A stretch of 64,000 bases of DNA from Ligula intestinalis (GCA_036362985.1 JAYGXS010000004.1:2179068-2243067); one strand, 5' to 3'. Counted from the stretch's first letter, positions 21,391 through 34,583 are shown. The notes: generated by a model not told the origin, from the sequence alone. Program-made: numbers and translations.

Positions 21391-23304
21391 ATATTTGGGG
21401 GGGGGATCAAATGAATGTTTCTACATTGTAGATTAGGTGGGCCAGTTAAATGGTTCGAGGCAGATACTCATTCGCCAAAGTCGTATATAAATTTCGAAAA
21501 TAGAAAACCCACATGTACGTACGTTAATATTAATGAAAATTTTGTTACTTGGGGCGAAAATACAGTTCTAGAGGTCCACTTTTCTTTCCGCGATGACAAA
21601 ATTTATTGAATAGTAAATGTCTTGGGACATGCGAAAATCTAGGAAATGGTTGAGCAGAACGGCGTTTGATCGCTGAAACGGATAGAACTGTCCGTCAGGT
21701 ATCTTCGATGAAAACCACACATAGCAACAAATAGTGGCTGTGGACATGGATGTGTAAGTAGACTGTAGTTGGTATGCGACTATGAAATGTGCTTGTAGTT
21801 GATCTGATCGTTTACTGAACAGCTGCATCCGATTCAGTAATATTTTAGGCTTTACAGCAGTTTGGTCTAATATACTGTATCGGGTCTGATGCAGACGTGG
21901 ACAAAACGTTTGCACAGGTTATACGGTAAGGTGATTTACAGCAAGAACATTTGGCACACAATATCAGTCAATATATTTGTCGTCCTTCCCTAATGCTGGT
22001 CCAGCTCACCTGAAATGACCTAGCCAACCTCTTTAAGTAAACGGAGTTATAAGCGAGCGCTTCGCAAATAGCATACACTTTTGGGTTTGTTCATTATGTG
22101 ATTTGATATTCCGATTTATTTGGTAAATCACCACAAGAGAAACTGGTAACCCAGGTGTTCGATTGTGCAGACTGGCAGTAAACCTTCCAAGTTCTCCTTT
22201 GGCCCCACCACACACTAAATTGATGCATATAAATGACTGTAAATAAGGGCGTCAACCTCACGTTGATCTTGTGGTCTTTTTACCATTAATTCGCGGCTTC
22301 GACAAACATTTGATGCAAAGCAGCTGAAGTCGTTTACCGGCGATCGGTAGGCGTTCATCAATACATAAATCACATCACCACGAGTCAAGTCAAGCCAAGT
22401 TTATTAAAGGAAATATAGGCAAAACGCCTTTGAACTCCCTCCTGTTACACAGTATTCAAGAAATGCATCGGCGCAGCCGAATATTTCAAAGAAGTCGTTG
22501 ACGCAATTGTAGGTGACTACTCGCTTGTTTCAAGTAATACAGTCACATGTGGTGATGTCAGCTAACACAAACCAACAGTGTAACTGAGGAGGAAGAGCAG
22601 ACAGTGAAAAAACTCCTAAGGCTGGCTCATAATTCAAAATTGATTTTCATTTGTGGTTTTTAGGAGAAAAACTGTCGCTCGTGGGGTAGGTATGTCAATG
22701 ATAGGGGCAGGATGCTTCTGTGAATGTTGGTGGCAACCATGGCGTCCATGGCGAGTCATTTCTACATCCGAAGGGCCATACGAGGAGGAGACCTCAGAGT
22801 CACGAGAACGTCCCCAATTTACCATCAACCCCACATTTTCACCACACATGCACAAACCCAAGATCCTACATCGTAATCACGAACTACGCAGTTCTTGCAT
22901 GCGTGAGGGGTTTGTTTTTCCAATGCACCTTGTGGGCGCAAAGTTAGATGTGAGATGTCCATAATCTTTAGGTGAATTTTGAGAGTATTAAATAAATAAA
23001 TTACATATTTTAGGCCCAAGGAGGCCTGTCATTACAATTATTGTGATATGTCTTGTGGAGGAGCCAGGTCGTGTCTCTTGCACGCGCAGATCGGGCTGTT
23101 TTTGGCTCGCTCAATCTTCAAATTCTAGCCTTAGCGGAGTTACTGACTCGGATAATCGAGTACTTCACGGCTCAGAGCGCATCTTCCTCATTATAAAAAA
23201 GCTGATGCGCCCTGGACTGTCAGGGTGCGCTTTGTGTCGTGGCTTGGAAGGGTGGCAACTCAAGATTCATCGTACATCTCGCAGCCAGCTCGGCGTACTT
23301 TGAG
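21391..23304. other. Intergenic sequence, no supported gene
   Basis: Only short unsupported frames are present. A G-run (GGGGGGGGG) near 21400 and a segment at 22390-22430 (CCAAGTTTATTAAAGGAAAT) reminiscent of a transposon end are the only visible features. Confidence 0.45.
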
Positions 23305-23372
23305 AAGAAGATAACTCGATCGCTGCGACAGTAATTTTATTCGCCTGACGTTTCGAGATCCGTCGCGGATTG
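23305..23372 (-). ncRNA. truncated hammerhead ribozyme and PLE 3' tail
   Basis: The minus strand reads ATCCGCGACGGATCTC, then GAAACGTC, then AGGCGAATAAAA and CAGCGATCGAG. GAAAC followed by GTC is the 3' half of a hammerhead catalytic core with a two-base palindromic stem III. The stem II loop (CCG-CGA-CGG) matches the fuller copy at 50.3 kb, and the downstream tail is shared with it. The CTGATGA half is missing, so this copy is a 5'-truncated, non-functional ribozyme tail of a PLE. Confidence 0.65.
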
Positions 23373-25974
23373 GCCGATTGGTAGACCGCGAGTCAGGCTA
23401 TGAAGGCTCCTTCTTAATGTAGCTTGTTTTTTGCGTTATTTCACACGCGAGATCTGGACTGCGCATCTGCTTTATGGGAAAATCTCGTGTGTTGTTTGCC
23501 GGAGAAAGCAGTCGTCAATGTGGCACGCGCAGACGATCTATGCCAGCCACTGCGCCCATCCTCTCTCCCATCAGATAAATGTCGCCACAATCGTGACGGC
23601 TGGATATGAGGGAGTAACAGTAAGCTTTTCAATCCAAACAACTGGAGTAGAGAGGCTAGATTCCCGCGGGGAAAAGGCTATTACAGTCTCGTTTCAAAAA
23701 GGTGAGTGAACTCATCCAATACCAGAGAAGATTTCATAGAGTCAGACATATTGAAAAGATAGCAAAAACGAGATGGCTCGGAATGCTGTCAACTGGTGGT
23801 ATAACTATGTTCTCCTCGGAGAAGTACGAGTCAGATTGCAATATTTCTTTCTGACTATGGCCTTTACGGTACTCACAGTCAGGGGGCATCAGAACTGCTC
23901 AGGTCATATTGACTGTACCCCTAGTCATCCGTGTGAGAGTGAAATAGTGTGTTTGCACGCCCAGTTGCGGGTTTACGCCACGCTAGTCACCTGTGCCATG
24001 TCCCACAGCGGCGTTTATTCCCTCTTTCTTTACAACGGACTCATGTGAGAGAGGACAAGGGTGGTTGTAGTACTAGTCGACAATCAATTTAATCTTCTTC
24101 AACTGCAAGGCACCGTCCCCCCCTCCCTACCTGATTTTAGATACATAGTGAAATTATCAGGAAAGGACGCTGGTGTAAGCACGTATGCCCAAAATTTCAG
24201 GCCCCCATATACTAAATTTCAAGGCCGTAAGATTTAAGGCCCGGGTTATTGGAATTGCTTGTAGCATCAGGAGGGTTACTTTTATGGCGTTATGGTGAGG
24301 AGTTGGGCTCGGGGTACAATGGAGCACAGGAGTAGGTAGCATCTGGAAGATCACCTCGAATACGAGCGTGAGAAAGAACCGATTTTCTTGTCGATACAAC
24401 AATAGATGCGGGATTAGTCTGGTTGAAGATCACAAACTATGCTTCACAGAGGATATTCTGAGAAGTTTGGCCTGTTGCAGCATTATATATTGTTGGTATA
24501 CGTTAGAAACAGTGGCTGCTGTAGACAATGTGGGGCAAGGGTAGCCCAAACGGTGAATTTTCCAGTAAGGTGGGCCAATTAAGGTACAGAAATTAACAAA
24601 CAAGTGTAACTTCAGCTAACAAGCGTTGAAAATGATGTTATGCAATATTATTTGACATAAGACCATGTCATATTTTCGCAGCCATTAATTCCGGACAGCC
24701 GGCCTATAAATAATTTCCCTTGTTCAGGCCCATTGTGGTATTCTTACTTTGACACAAAGTATCGTGAATCGACGATCAGGTATGATTAATTCCTCTTGGC
24801 CTAGTTACCTCCAACCCTTTATGACCGCTCATTGGGAATATTAATAGATGAGAAAACGTAAAATCTGATGCCCGCCCAAGTGTTAGCAAGTGTGCCATAG
24901 CTTTATACTCCTACAGGAGTGGTATTGGCCTTTGTGATCTGTTAAAAAGACTCAATATTTCGTTTCGGGACTACTATAAACCACAATCGCCGCGGTGCCC
25001 AATCAACGAGCAGGCACGACCTTTGATGCAGACTTGCAGGGGCTGCTTCAACTTATGACCATACGGACATCTGAACATAAGTCTGCGCCTCAAATCCTGA
25101 TTTCTGGCACTAATTACACATCGGCTTCGTTCATACTTTACTGAGTACATTTTTCACCACATTTTCACCAAAGCTGTTGGCCACTACATTACATTTTTCC
25201 TTAAGTGTTTGTGACAGGTGTCTGCCTAAACACTTTCGATGAACAACCCTCCGGCATCAAGCATGTGACGTACGGCAGAAGAGAGCCCTCAGTGCGAAAT
25301 CACTTACTGAATAGCTGATGCCAGCAGCTAGATTGATTAGCAGCTGCGAAATTAAGCCAATAGCGAGCGTAATTCGCAGCTCCATTTGTCTTTAGTCACT
25401 CTTCAATTGAGCGTTTTTTTGAAGCTGAGGTAATGTAATGAAAAATCTGGCTGAAGATGCATCATTTTCTTGGCATTTGGTTTTTGGCATCATTTTGCAA
25501 GTAGTACGCGAGCACGCCCCAAAATTTCGCATACTTGCCCCCTCACCCTTTATTGACGCTCTCATTGTTAACTCCTCTATGCTATTGAAATATCAGAATA
25601 ACCAACAAAATACTTAGGTGCTTCACTAGTCTTTAACTTTACTCCCACAAACATGTAAAACGCGAAAGTTTCGATCCAGATTAGACACCAAACTACTGAT
25701 TTAAAAGATGGATTTGGCTGTCTTCGATATCGGCATAATGTCAAAAGTACATAATGACAATTTAGAGGTCCATTTATTTGTAAAAATGCGTGGCAGAATC
25801 CACAGGCTCTTGCATTACAATGGTGTTTGTCCTTATTCTTCATTTTGGTGGAAATAGCTTTGCGATTTGACGACAGTTATGAGGTCCTCGGGGTAGAAAC
25901 TGCAGCTGGAAGATTCTACTCTCAATTAGCACGTACCATTCGAGGAAAATAGAGTACGGTTCAGAATTCGGTCA
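23373..25974. other. Non-coding stretch, nothing recognised
   Basis: Small open frames (for example 23431-23709 and 23773-24048) lack domains and splice support. No tRNA, repeat or transposon domain was identified by eye. Confidence 0.45.
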
Positions 25975-26870
25975 ACATGTGACATTTGCGAAAGATCGAT
26001 ACTCTCTCGCTAATTAGCATTGAGTAATTTTGTTATACCAATTAGCATGAAGCCTATTTTCAAGTTGTTTCAGTCAAGATATAATGCCAGCTTTTTAACG
26101 AGCTTCGCTCTGACAACCAACAAAACGCATGTACTGTGAAAAATGAAAACTTAAGCAGTAAGCATTTTTATCAATAATCTTGATTGCCTTCATAAATTCA
26201 AATATATTTAAAGGAAAACCTATACATAAAATATTTCTTTTACGCTTTTTGTGGCAAATTACGCCTTATTTATTTGTATACTAAAGGTTCTAAAAAGTTT
26301 CTAATTATGAGTTTTTTTACGATTGTGAAGTGTTCATTCATTATTCATCATATCTAATAATATATATTAATGCTGCCTACAATGTGCACAGCATGTTCCA
26401 TATCTTTTGCAATATTTCATGGGAACTATGTGACTTCTTTCTCGAACCGTAAGCGAAAACGAACTTTTCCTTAAACAGGATGTATACAGCATGCAGTTTC
26501 TAAGCCTTTAATTCAAGTGTAGCAGTTAGTTGGTCCAAAAATTATTCGGCAATTTATAAACTTTCTTAAAACTGAACAATACACTTTTTTAAGTATTCGG
26601 ATTAAGGAAAGTATACTTTCCTACCAAACACGTATAAGAAATAAGTTTTTCGTTTGTGTTTTCAATAAAATATATTTGAATTTGTAAAGGCAGTGAAAAT
26701 CAATGATAAAAATGCCTATAACTTAAGTAGCCTTTTAGCAGTTCTGTTAGCGGCGAGACCGAAGCTCGTTGAAAAGCCGGCATCCTATTGTGACTATATT
26801 GACTTCAAAATAGACTACCTAACTCAATGCCGAGTAGCAAAAGAGTATGAATCCCTCACATATGTCGGCA
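25975..26870. repeat. foldback element, copy 1 (long inverted repeats)
   Basis: Left arm segments GCATTGAG (26017), TGCCAGC (about 26087), GCATTTTTATC then TTGATTGCC (26162-26188) and AATTCAAATATATTTAA (about 26199) reappear as reverse complements in the right arm at 26823, about 26781, 26689-26716 and about 26665. The arms are about 350-400 bp and imperfect, around an asymmetric centre. The same arms and centre, in opposite orientation, form the element at 61378-62384. No transposase frame is present. A non-autonomous DNA transposon is the likeliest explanation. Confidence 0.75.
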
Positions 26871-28654
26871 CGTTACACAAATTTTGGGCCGTACTGTAGG
26901 GTTAGATTGTAGGGCAAATTTCCCCCACGCAAAACCCTATAACCAGCGTTTTCATAGGCAAACATGCAGGGAGTAGGAATTAATGAGGAGGCCCACATAA
27001 GCTACTGTTACCGGTTGTAGTTTCGGAGAAGCCTGAATTGGGCCAGATAGTATTCAGGTAGATCAAATTTCGACAGGTGAACGTTCGAAAGCGGTAACTG
27101 GGCGTTAGCATAAACAGTTCAGTTAATCTCACCTTTAACCAGAAAAATTTGACGACGCAACCTGGTCTCAACTGACTTCAGCGCAAAGCTTGTCTTTACT
27201 ACTTTGTGAATGGTTAGAAGTGGCAAGATCAGCGTTCGTGCAAACAGGGCACGGCTTGTGCAAATCACGTGACCACTGGGTCTGCCTTGGTTTATCGGCA
27301 ATTCGACTGTGTACAACCGCACGTCGGATGCCGTTGGTTCGTCTTTCTGTCGTTTATTTAAATTAAAATTAAGAAGACATCAGGCTAAATGCACATGAGT
27401 GCATGGTTGAGCTAACGAATGGAACCAGGGCTTGATCTAAGACACCTTAGGAATGCTTAAAATCAATTCAGTGTTCTTGTGCAGGAAACATCTGCATCAT
27501 GTTTCTTGGGTCAGCATTTGCATATGTAAGACTTGGTGAGTTCTCAAAGAATCAATTAAGAAAATTAGCGATAAGCAAACTGCAGAAAGAAATACAGCAA
27601 ATATTTAAAATCCAGGTATTATTTCTGACTCAAAGTCTCTTGCACAGAGAAAGTTGGACCCTTATTCCAACTCACGCGCAGATATTGCCATCTGCTATTC
27701 CACAATAAGGTCCAAATTATACAAAAGCTCTGCGAAGGGAATGCATTTAGGTAGAGGCCCTGCTAGGTGAAAGAAGGAACAAAATACGTGTGAGCACATG
27801 TCCAAATGAAAGTTTCACGTCAGGAGGTTTATTTCTTACAGCAAGAGCTGTTCCTTGCTCGAGTGCTCAAATGGCCCCTATAGTAACAGTCCATTGATTG
27901 GACATGCGAAAAACAAATGCGAATCTTATGAGTGTTAAAAGTCAGCACGCATTTGCTACGAACGTTTTCAGCTCTTTTGAATAACATCACGTATCTAGTC
28001 TCTTTTATGGTTTATCTTCGTGGCCCCTTACGAGAGCTACTCTCCGAAGCCTTTACTTATTGCTATTTTGATTAGTTTCGCTCGTAATTGGTAAAAGACT
28101 TATAGAATACGGCTGCGTAATGCACACGTCTAATTCTGTGGTTCCACAGCTTGCACCGCTTTCGTTCTTGTAACGCTGACTCATCGGCGTTCTGTGAACT
28201 AACTTGAGTTGTTTCCACATCAACATCTACAAAGACCACCTTTTCTGTTTTACTTTGGGCAAAAGTATGATCTAGCTATGAGGTACAAGCAGAAGTGCTC
28301 TACAAATGCGGAGGGCAATGACCACCCTTCATCCAATTTATTCATTAGTTTAGTCTGACACTAGGTTTCGCCCTTTCCACCAACAGGAATATCATATTGA
28401 AAGGTCGTCGGAATCCTAAAGCGAATATAAAAGAAGAAAAGGAATACAGATCCCATATACAAACAACAGCCATTGCAAAACTAAATCAGTAAAATGCACC
28501 ATTGCCGATCCATTTTTGTGCAGCAGAGGCTTTATCGATAGCCACACGACCCCTCCTTCCTTAAAACTATAGCCCACTGGTTAATCTACTCCGGAGATAG
28601 CTGCATCATTCCAGAATCTATGAGCATTAACGTTTATTTGCTCTGTTTAGCAGG
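26871..28654. other. Non-coding stretch, nothing recognised
   Basis: Short frames only, none with a recognisable domain. No repeat shared with other parts of the window was found here. Confidence 0.45.
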
Positions 28655-29216
28655 TCAAATTGGCGCGGCTTTCGAATTTGAGCCATCCATTTTTTGCTCT
28701 CCATTCACGTGGGAATTTATTATCCTATACCATCCTTTCTAATCCTTTGCTTTCTTTGTCTGCATTTGTGATCATGAGGTCATATCTACAGTACACTGCT
28801 ACCTTTTTAAATGCACGAAAAATAAGTTATTTTATCTACAACATATCACCATCCCAATATTTGTCAAATGCGGCCAATCTGTGGCATATGCGATTCCCCA
28901 ACAACACCAACATCGACAATTCTCCGTAGGATGACAACACGAAGAAAAAAGCGTGTGAAGAAGCGGAAATGTAGAAGTTGAAAGCCGATATGCCTCCATA
29001 GTTGATGTGAATGTCGTAAAAACTTGACTTATGAGTATTACATGACCTGATACCTTTGTCCTTTTACAATGACCCTTTATTACTTTACCATCTGCTCTCC
29101 GTGTATGGAGCCATTTTTGCTGCAAATTCACGTTTTTAAAATCCTCAATATAGCATTCTTCTTCTTCTTCTTCTTTTTCTTCTTCTTCTTCTTCTTCTTC
29201 TTCTTCTTCTTCTTCT
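28655..29216 (+). repeat. dispersed repeat R1, copy 1, with a (CTT)n tail
   Basis: Matches 30395-30930 almost throughout (shared phrases include CATTTGTGATCATGAGGTCA, TATCTACAACATATCACCAT and GTGTGAAGAAGCGGAAATG) and, in its 3' half, 55275-55510. It ends in a pure CTT/TTC microsatellite at 29155-29216. A dispersed repeat with a simple 3' tail suggests a SINE or the 3' end of a LINE, but no pol III boxes or RT were seen. Confidence 0.7.
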
Positions 29217-29235
29217 ATCACACGAACTTATAATG

Positions 29236-29880
29236 CCACAAAGCAACGATCGCTTTCGTCATCGTCGTTGCATGATGCCTAGAAGGCCATTTTGATATCA
29301 GCGTTTGAACGCATCCAAATGAAGGTTGTCCTGCTTCAAGGTCGATGCCCCTCGTGCGTGAGCTGATGTAGTAAGTACCGCTAGCCCGTGCTTGTGCAGG
29401 AGTACCTGCTCACGAATTTTGCTATGTCAGCACTTGATAGACGAGCCAGGTAGGTCGCTCGATAACGAAAATAGGTTAAGACGGGCCTAATGCAGTCACC
29501 GCACAGAATGTGTGCAAGCGTGCTTGCCGACGGTAACGGTGCAGCAACCACTCGACATGTGATTTTGGTGATGGTAATGGTGCTTTTGTTATCGTCGTTG
29601 TATGATACCTAGAGGGGCATTTTGATAGCAGCGTTTGAACGCATCCAACTGAAGGTCGTCCTGCTTCAAGGTCGATGCGTCTCGTATGTCAGCAGGTGTA
29701 GTAAGTACCACCAGCGCAAGTGCGTGCAGGGGTAGCTACTCACGACTTTTCATATGCCCTTTTCGATAGACGAGCCACGTAGGTCGCTCGATAACGCCAT
29801 TAGGTTAAGACGGGCCAAATGCAGTCACCTCACAGAAAGCTTGCGGGCGTGCGTGCCGACGGTGATGGTGCAACATCATA
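29236..29880. repeat. two tandem copies of a unit of about 330 bp
   Basis: Copy 1 (about 29236-29560) and copy 2 (about 29575-29880) share CAGCGTTTGAACGCATCCAA, TCCTGCTTCAAGGTCGATG, GTAGGTCGCTCGATAACG and TAGGTTAAGACGGGCC, with identity of roughly 85 per cent by eye. A (GGT)n run (about 29910-29932) follows copy 2. The pair is sandwiched between the two R1 copies. Confidence 0.75.
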
Positions 29881-30394
29881 GCCTTCCAACTGCGTGGCGC
29901 AGGGTTTTGTTGGCGGTGGTGGTGGTGGTGGTGACGACCGGCGGTGCAGAGTGCAGGCTTTGTGCGCCAATGATTTAGTCAAGTAATACTTGTTCGATCT
30001 CTGGTTTTGTCTGAGTCCGAACTCATTCCTAGTTCAACAGCATTTTTATATAGATTTATTCAGACGCAGGCATAACGATTAGGACTTACTGGATACGCAA
30101 GAACAGCGTAAGCCCCTTGGCTAGTCATCGATCTTAATTGTAATCTCATTAAAGCATATTCTAATGTTAACGGAGTCACTCATGTTCAGCTGGCCTTACT
30201 GACACAGACCGAGGTGATGACTGCATAAAAACGCCGGATGATGGAATGACGGCAAAACGCCAGCCAGTTGAAATCTGACGTATAAGTTCGTACGTCAAAC
30301 AAGGCCTCGATTTTTTTCGACCGTTTTTGTAACCCCGCGACCAATTTCCAGCGAATCAGTACCGAAAATAAAAACCTATATGAGTTTCTTCCAT

Positions 30395-30930
30395 AGGCGC
30401 GGCGTTCAAATTTGAGCCAACCATTTTTTCGCTCTCCATTCACGTGGGAATTAATTATCCTATACCATCTTCTCTAATCCTCTGCTTTGTTTGTCTGCAT
30501 TTGTGATCATGAGGTCATATCTACAGTACACTGCTACCTTTTTAAATGCACCAAAAAACAAGTTATTTTATCTACAACATATCACCATCCCAATATTCGT
30601 CAAATGCGGCCAATCTGTCGCATATGCAATTCACCAACAACACCAACATTGACAATTCTTCCTAGGATGACAACACGAAGAAAAAAGCGTGTGAAGAAGC
30701 GGAAATGGAGAAGTTGAAAGCCGATCTGTCTCCACAGTTGATGTGAATGTCGTAAAAAACTTGACTTATGAGTATTACATGACTTTTTACCTTTGTCCTT
30801 TTAAAATGGCCCTTTATTACCTTACCATCTGCTCTCCGTGTATCGAACAATTTTTGCTGAAAATTCAGGTTTTTAAAATCATCAATATAGCATTCTTCTT
30901 CTCCTTCTTCCTCTTCTTCTTCGTACGTGC
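30395..30930 (+). repeat. dispersed repeat R1, copy 2
   Basis: Same unit as 28655-29216, about 1740 bp downstream in the same orientation, ending in a shorter TTC-rich tail (about 30893-30922). The intervening tandem units suggest a segmental duplication or two independent insertions. Confidence 0.7.
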
Positions 30931-31178
30931 GTAGTACCTGGCAGCAGAAGTCTTATTATGTTTCGAGCTCTGTGGTATCACCTATTACCCCGAGTAAGAA
31001 GGGCTCTTCAAATTGACTGTCGTAGCAATATTAATTACTGGTCAGAATGAATGTAGTTTAACAAATATCCTCATGTTTACATTGAAAAGTCTAGGTGGCG
31101 TATTCGGTCAGCACCTCTGTTGGTAGCGGTAGCGGGAGGCATAATGTGTAAAGATAAACGACGCGTGGTCTGATCTGT

Positions 31179-31249
31179 GCGCCGGTGGTTCAGTGGTAGA
31201 ATGCTCGCCTGCCATGCGGGCAATCCGGGTTCGATTCCCGGCTGGCGTA
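31179..31249 (+). tRNA. tRNA-Gly (anticodon GCC)
   Basis: GCGCCGGTGGTTCAGTGGTA starts a 71-nt cloverleaf. The anticodon loop CTGCCAT gives GCC. The T-arm CCGGG/CCCGG is perfect. The acceptor stem pairs over seven positions with two G-U wobbles. A- and B-boxes are intact. The 5' flank (for example GGCATAATGTGTAAAG) resembles the flank of the copies at 32.3 and 34.6 kb, so this is one of a repeated tRNA-Gly unit. Confidence 0.85.
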
Positions 31250-32271
31250 TGTCTTGTCTGATTTGCAGTTTTCCACGGAAACACAGTGACTACAATCTCA
31301 GGGGAATTTTTTACGTGAAACAATTAACCACAGGTGGCTTTCGGCGACAAAACCTTTCTGATGGCTGCAGCAGCAAGGTACTAGTAGATAGAAGTGTCAC
31401 CAACTTCCCACCGGACTACTGAGTGGATGCAACTAGCTTTTCATCATAAATAACCACTGAAGGCGGCCTCAGTATAAAACTTATCATTCATCTCTTCCCC
31501 ATTATGCGTTTAAGAGTTTTGCCAATGTAAGAGGTTTGGGATTTTGTTGGGTCAGGGAGCATAAGTTTTTAGATTGAAATATCCTGAAACATAATAACTA
31601 TAATAACAACAATAGCCATTTTTACATTTCCTGAGCAGTACAGATTGCATTGGGATTAAGTAGGACACTTAAGAAAATATTCATGCATTTTTGTTTAAAA
31701 GCACCTGATTTTTTCCGAGTCGCTGCTCTATTCCATCGGTCTGCCGCTTGAGCAGCCTGGGGGTACGTCCGTCGGGTTACTGACCACTCACAAGACAGGA
31801 TCGTCTTTGTGGTACTTATTGCCGATGCAGAAGTATGAACCACGATAGTCCTGAGGCGGAGCGAAGGTTTTTTGAACGCCATTAAATGCCCTCATCATAG
31901 CACTCTTCTGATATGAAGACATTGGCATTTTAGTCAGGAACTATTATAACGCATTAGGCAATGCAAAGAACTGCTAACCTATAATAGAGAGTATATTTGC
32001 GGAGTATCTTTCAGAGAAAGAAATGGCTGTACAAGCTGATGCAATTGCAGCTTGTCGTACATGAGTTCGGACTAAGCCAAAGCCAGAGATTGAAAAGTAT
32101 AACTTGACTATTATATGCAAAGACCTTTCGAAGCAGCTGACACACTGAGCCTCCGATGTAGGCTGTACAAACTAGAGAGTCCCAGAAAAAAGAATAATTT
32201 TTAAAGGCGTTGACTTCCGCCAAAAACTAATAAAAAAAATGCGTCTGAAACTGATTCAACAAGAAGGAAGA

Positions 32272-32342
32272 TGTGCTGGCCGGAAATCGAACCCGGGCCG
32301 CCCGCGTGGCAGGCGAGCATTCTACCACTGAACCACCGGCGC
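32272..32342 (-). tRNA. tRNA-Gly (GCC) copy, probably a pseudogene
   Basis: Same gene as 34584-34654, but the 3' acceptor strand reads CCAGCAC against GCGCCGG, giving two mismatches, and the T-stem has one G-U. The A-box, B-box and GCC anticodon are kept. Both flanks are shared with the 34.6-kb copy (CATCGGTG and GACTGCTA upstream, CATCTTCC downstream). Confidence 0.7.
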
Positions 32343-32749
32343 GCACAGCTCGAGCCATGCTTCCATTGCCTATGTACTTTATGCCGTCACCAGAAGCAGT
32401 GACTGCTAAATAGCCGGACGGGATGCGGTGTTGCACTGTCATCGGTGGCAGGCACACACGCAGACTTGCTATGCTGCGGCTGCCACAAATACGAAGCCGA
32501 AATCTGCGTGGTTCAAATATCAGGGCGATAATATATCATAGACTGTAAACAACGCATCACCACCGTAAGACACAATAACCCTCAAAAAGTATATCATTTA
32601 TACCCTGGCCTAATCCCCTTAAAAAAGATGGCCTTGCGATCCATTTCAGAAATCGTAATGACTCTTAGATCCTTACCCTAAAACAGAAGCCTTATCGATG
32701 TGCATTTACTCTTTCCTCTGCTCCTGTAGACCAGGATACATTCTCCTAA

Positions 32750-33330
32750 TAGCCAGGCGCCTGAAAAGGAGGGTGCGCTGAATGCATAAGGGCCTGGAAA
32801 ATTAAAGCTGACGCCAGATCGACTTCTCGCACACCTAGCCGATATGCATTACTGAGTCGATCCCAACGAAGCCTTTCAGGTTGTCTACCATATACCAACC
32901 AAATGCTCCAAGGACTTACGTCAAAAGATACTAAAACCAACCGAGGAGGTGACTATATGGCAGGCGAATCCAGTGCTGTACTCTCACAAGACGCTAATAC
33001 AGGGACTATTACTTCCATGGTGGACGCCAAACGGTGATCACGCATTGCCCCACCCCCATCCCTTGCGACAATTGTTCACCCCGTGCACGTAGCAAAGATG
33101 TACACTCTGCGCACTCCACCACTGACCAATACTCACAGTCTACGCTCTTTTCAATCCCCCACAGCCCAATAACCTCGTGATGCCGGACTTGCTATGCGGG
33201 TGGTTTGAAGACGATGAGATTTAATCATAAGACACTTATTAACCCTGCCCAACTCCCCACTTTAAAAAAACAATTAAAATGCAATTTTACAGGTTCGATG
33301 ATGAATTGCCGTAAAAACCTGTGTGGCACA
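32750..33330 (+). mobile_element. Penelope-like element remnant (GIY-YIG end and 3'UTR)
   Basis: A broken frame gives RRLKRRVR near 32757 (the end of the GIY-YIG helix), then EAFQVVYHIPTKCSKDLRQ (about 32867-32925) and ANPVLYSQDANTG, matching the C-terminal part of the copies at 51-52 kb and 12.2 kb. The non-coding remainder aligns with 52085-52420. Stops and shifts show advanced decay. Confidence 0.7.
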
Positions 33331-33543
33331 TAGTTATTCAAATTCAATATGAGAATATTTGCAGAACTAAATTCAATCTGACGCGTAGTTAATAGCTGCT
33401 AGGACAGTCAATTTGGAAAGCTCTTCACACCTAGGATAGTATGAAATCCCAGCGAGTTCGCTGCCTAAGTAGACTTCTGTTGGCGGGTACTACGCACACG
33501 ATATAGGGGGTTATGATCGGTACTGATTCGTTGCCAATACTCA

Positions 33544-34115
33544 GTGGCAGATACAATTGCCAGCATAGACAAGGGGGATATAATTTTCCATTTCTGGCTT
33601 CTTAGTCGTCGCTATCCAGTTAAACCCAGACCCAAGTGGTGTCGCAACCGAGCCTCGCACTCACAACCTCTTTGCTCAGAGAAAAACGTCCTCACCGTTG
33701 AGCCAAGAACTCGTTGTCTTGCCGGTTTTAGGTCGGGAATATTGACACTGCTTAAAAAACGTTCACCAGACCGCTAACGGAAATCATCTGTCCCGCTCTG
33801 TCGAGGATCTCGACAGAGTCCGTGATATCTGTAGCAGCTGGTAGCATAGATAGATAGGCAAGACAATGAGCTCATGGCTAAATCGTAACGGTAATTGAAT
33901 CTGCTCAAAGAGGTCGCTAGTTCGAGGCTCGGTGGGATGCCACTTGGATCTACGTATGTCTGGCTGACGACGACTAAGAAGCCAGAAATGGCAATTCGTG
34001 TTCCTCACGTCGTTGCCGGCAATAATACTGCCCAGAATACAAGCTACTACGGCTCTCAGGGACCCTGTCGAGGCCCAAGGCAGAGCGGGAGAGATGATTT
34101 CCGCTAGCAGTCGGG
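33544..34115. repeat. inverted SINE-like repeat pair with a hairpin
   Basis: The plus-strand segment 33590-33860 is mirrored by 33780-34060 read on the minus strand: CATTTCTGGCTTCTTAGTCG, CCAAGTGG and CCGAGCCTCG occur in both. A third related piece on the minus strand lies at 34015-34112, and another on the plus strand at about 63150-63250. A B-box-like AGTTCGAGGC near 33920 suggests a tRNA-derived origin. At 33796-33818, CTCTGTCGAG GAT CTCGACAGAG is a perfect 10-bp hairpin. Confidence 0.6.
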
Positions 34116-34583
34116 TAAGTCTTCATCATCGAATTGGCAGTGGGCTTATAACAACCGCAGAACAGCTTCGAGGCTTTGGTTTAGGTACCGATTGATCTGT
34201 CAGATTTCAACTGGCTTTTATATTTCTATCATAATGTCACCCGGCGTTATGATGCAGTCATCTCCTCAGCCTGCGTTATTAAGGCCAGCCGAACACCAGT
34301 GTCCCCGTCAACAGTAGAATATGCCTTCAGGAGATTAGAATTCAGTTCAAATACTGGCCGACTGGCTTACGCCGTTGTTGGGTACACAAGAAGTCCCATT
34401 TACTGTGATTGCGTTTCAACAAACCTACAGAAAATGAATCTTCTCTCTGCTCTGTTTAACGGGATCCGGTCGCGGGATTGCGGTGGTTTCCTAAGTCAGT
34501 ATCTTGAGCCCAGTAAGGCCTTAGAAACAGATTTAATAACATATCCTGCTGCTGTCCTGGTATGTAAAAAAGAGAAGGGAAGA

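Noticed and set aside
28832..29221. Polyglutamate ORF on the minus strand
   Set aside because: The Glu run is the (CTT)n tail of repeat R1 read in reverse; the rest of the frame is repeat R1.
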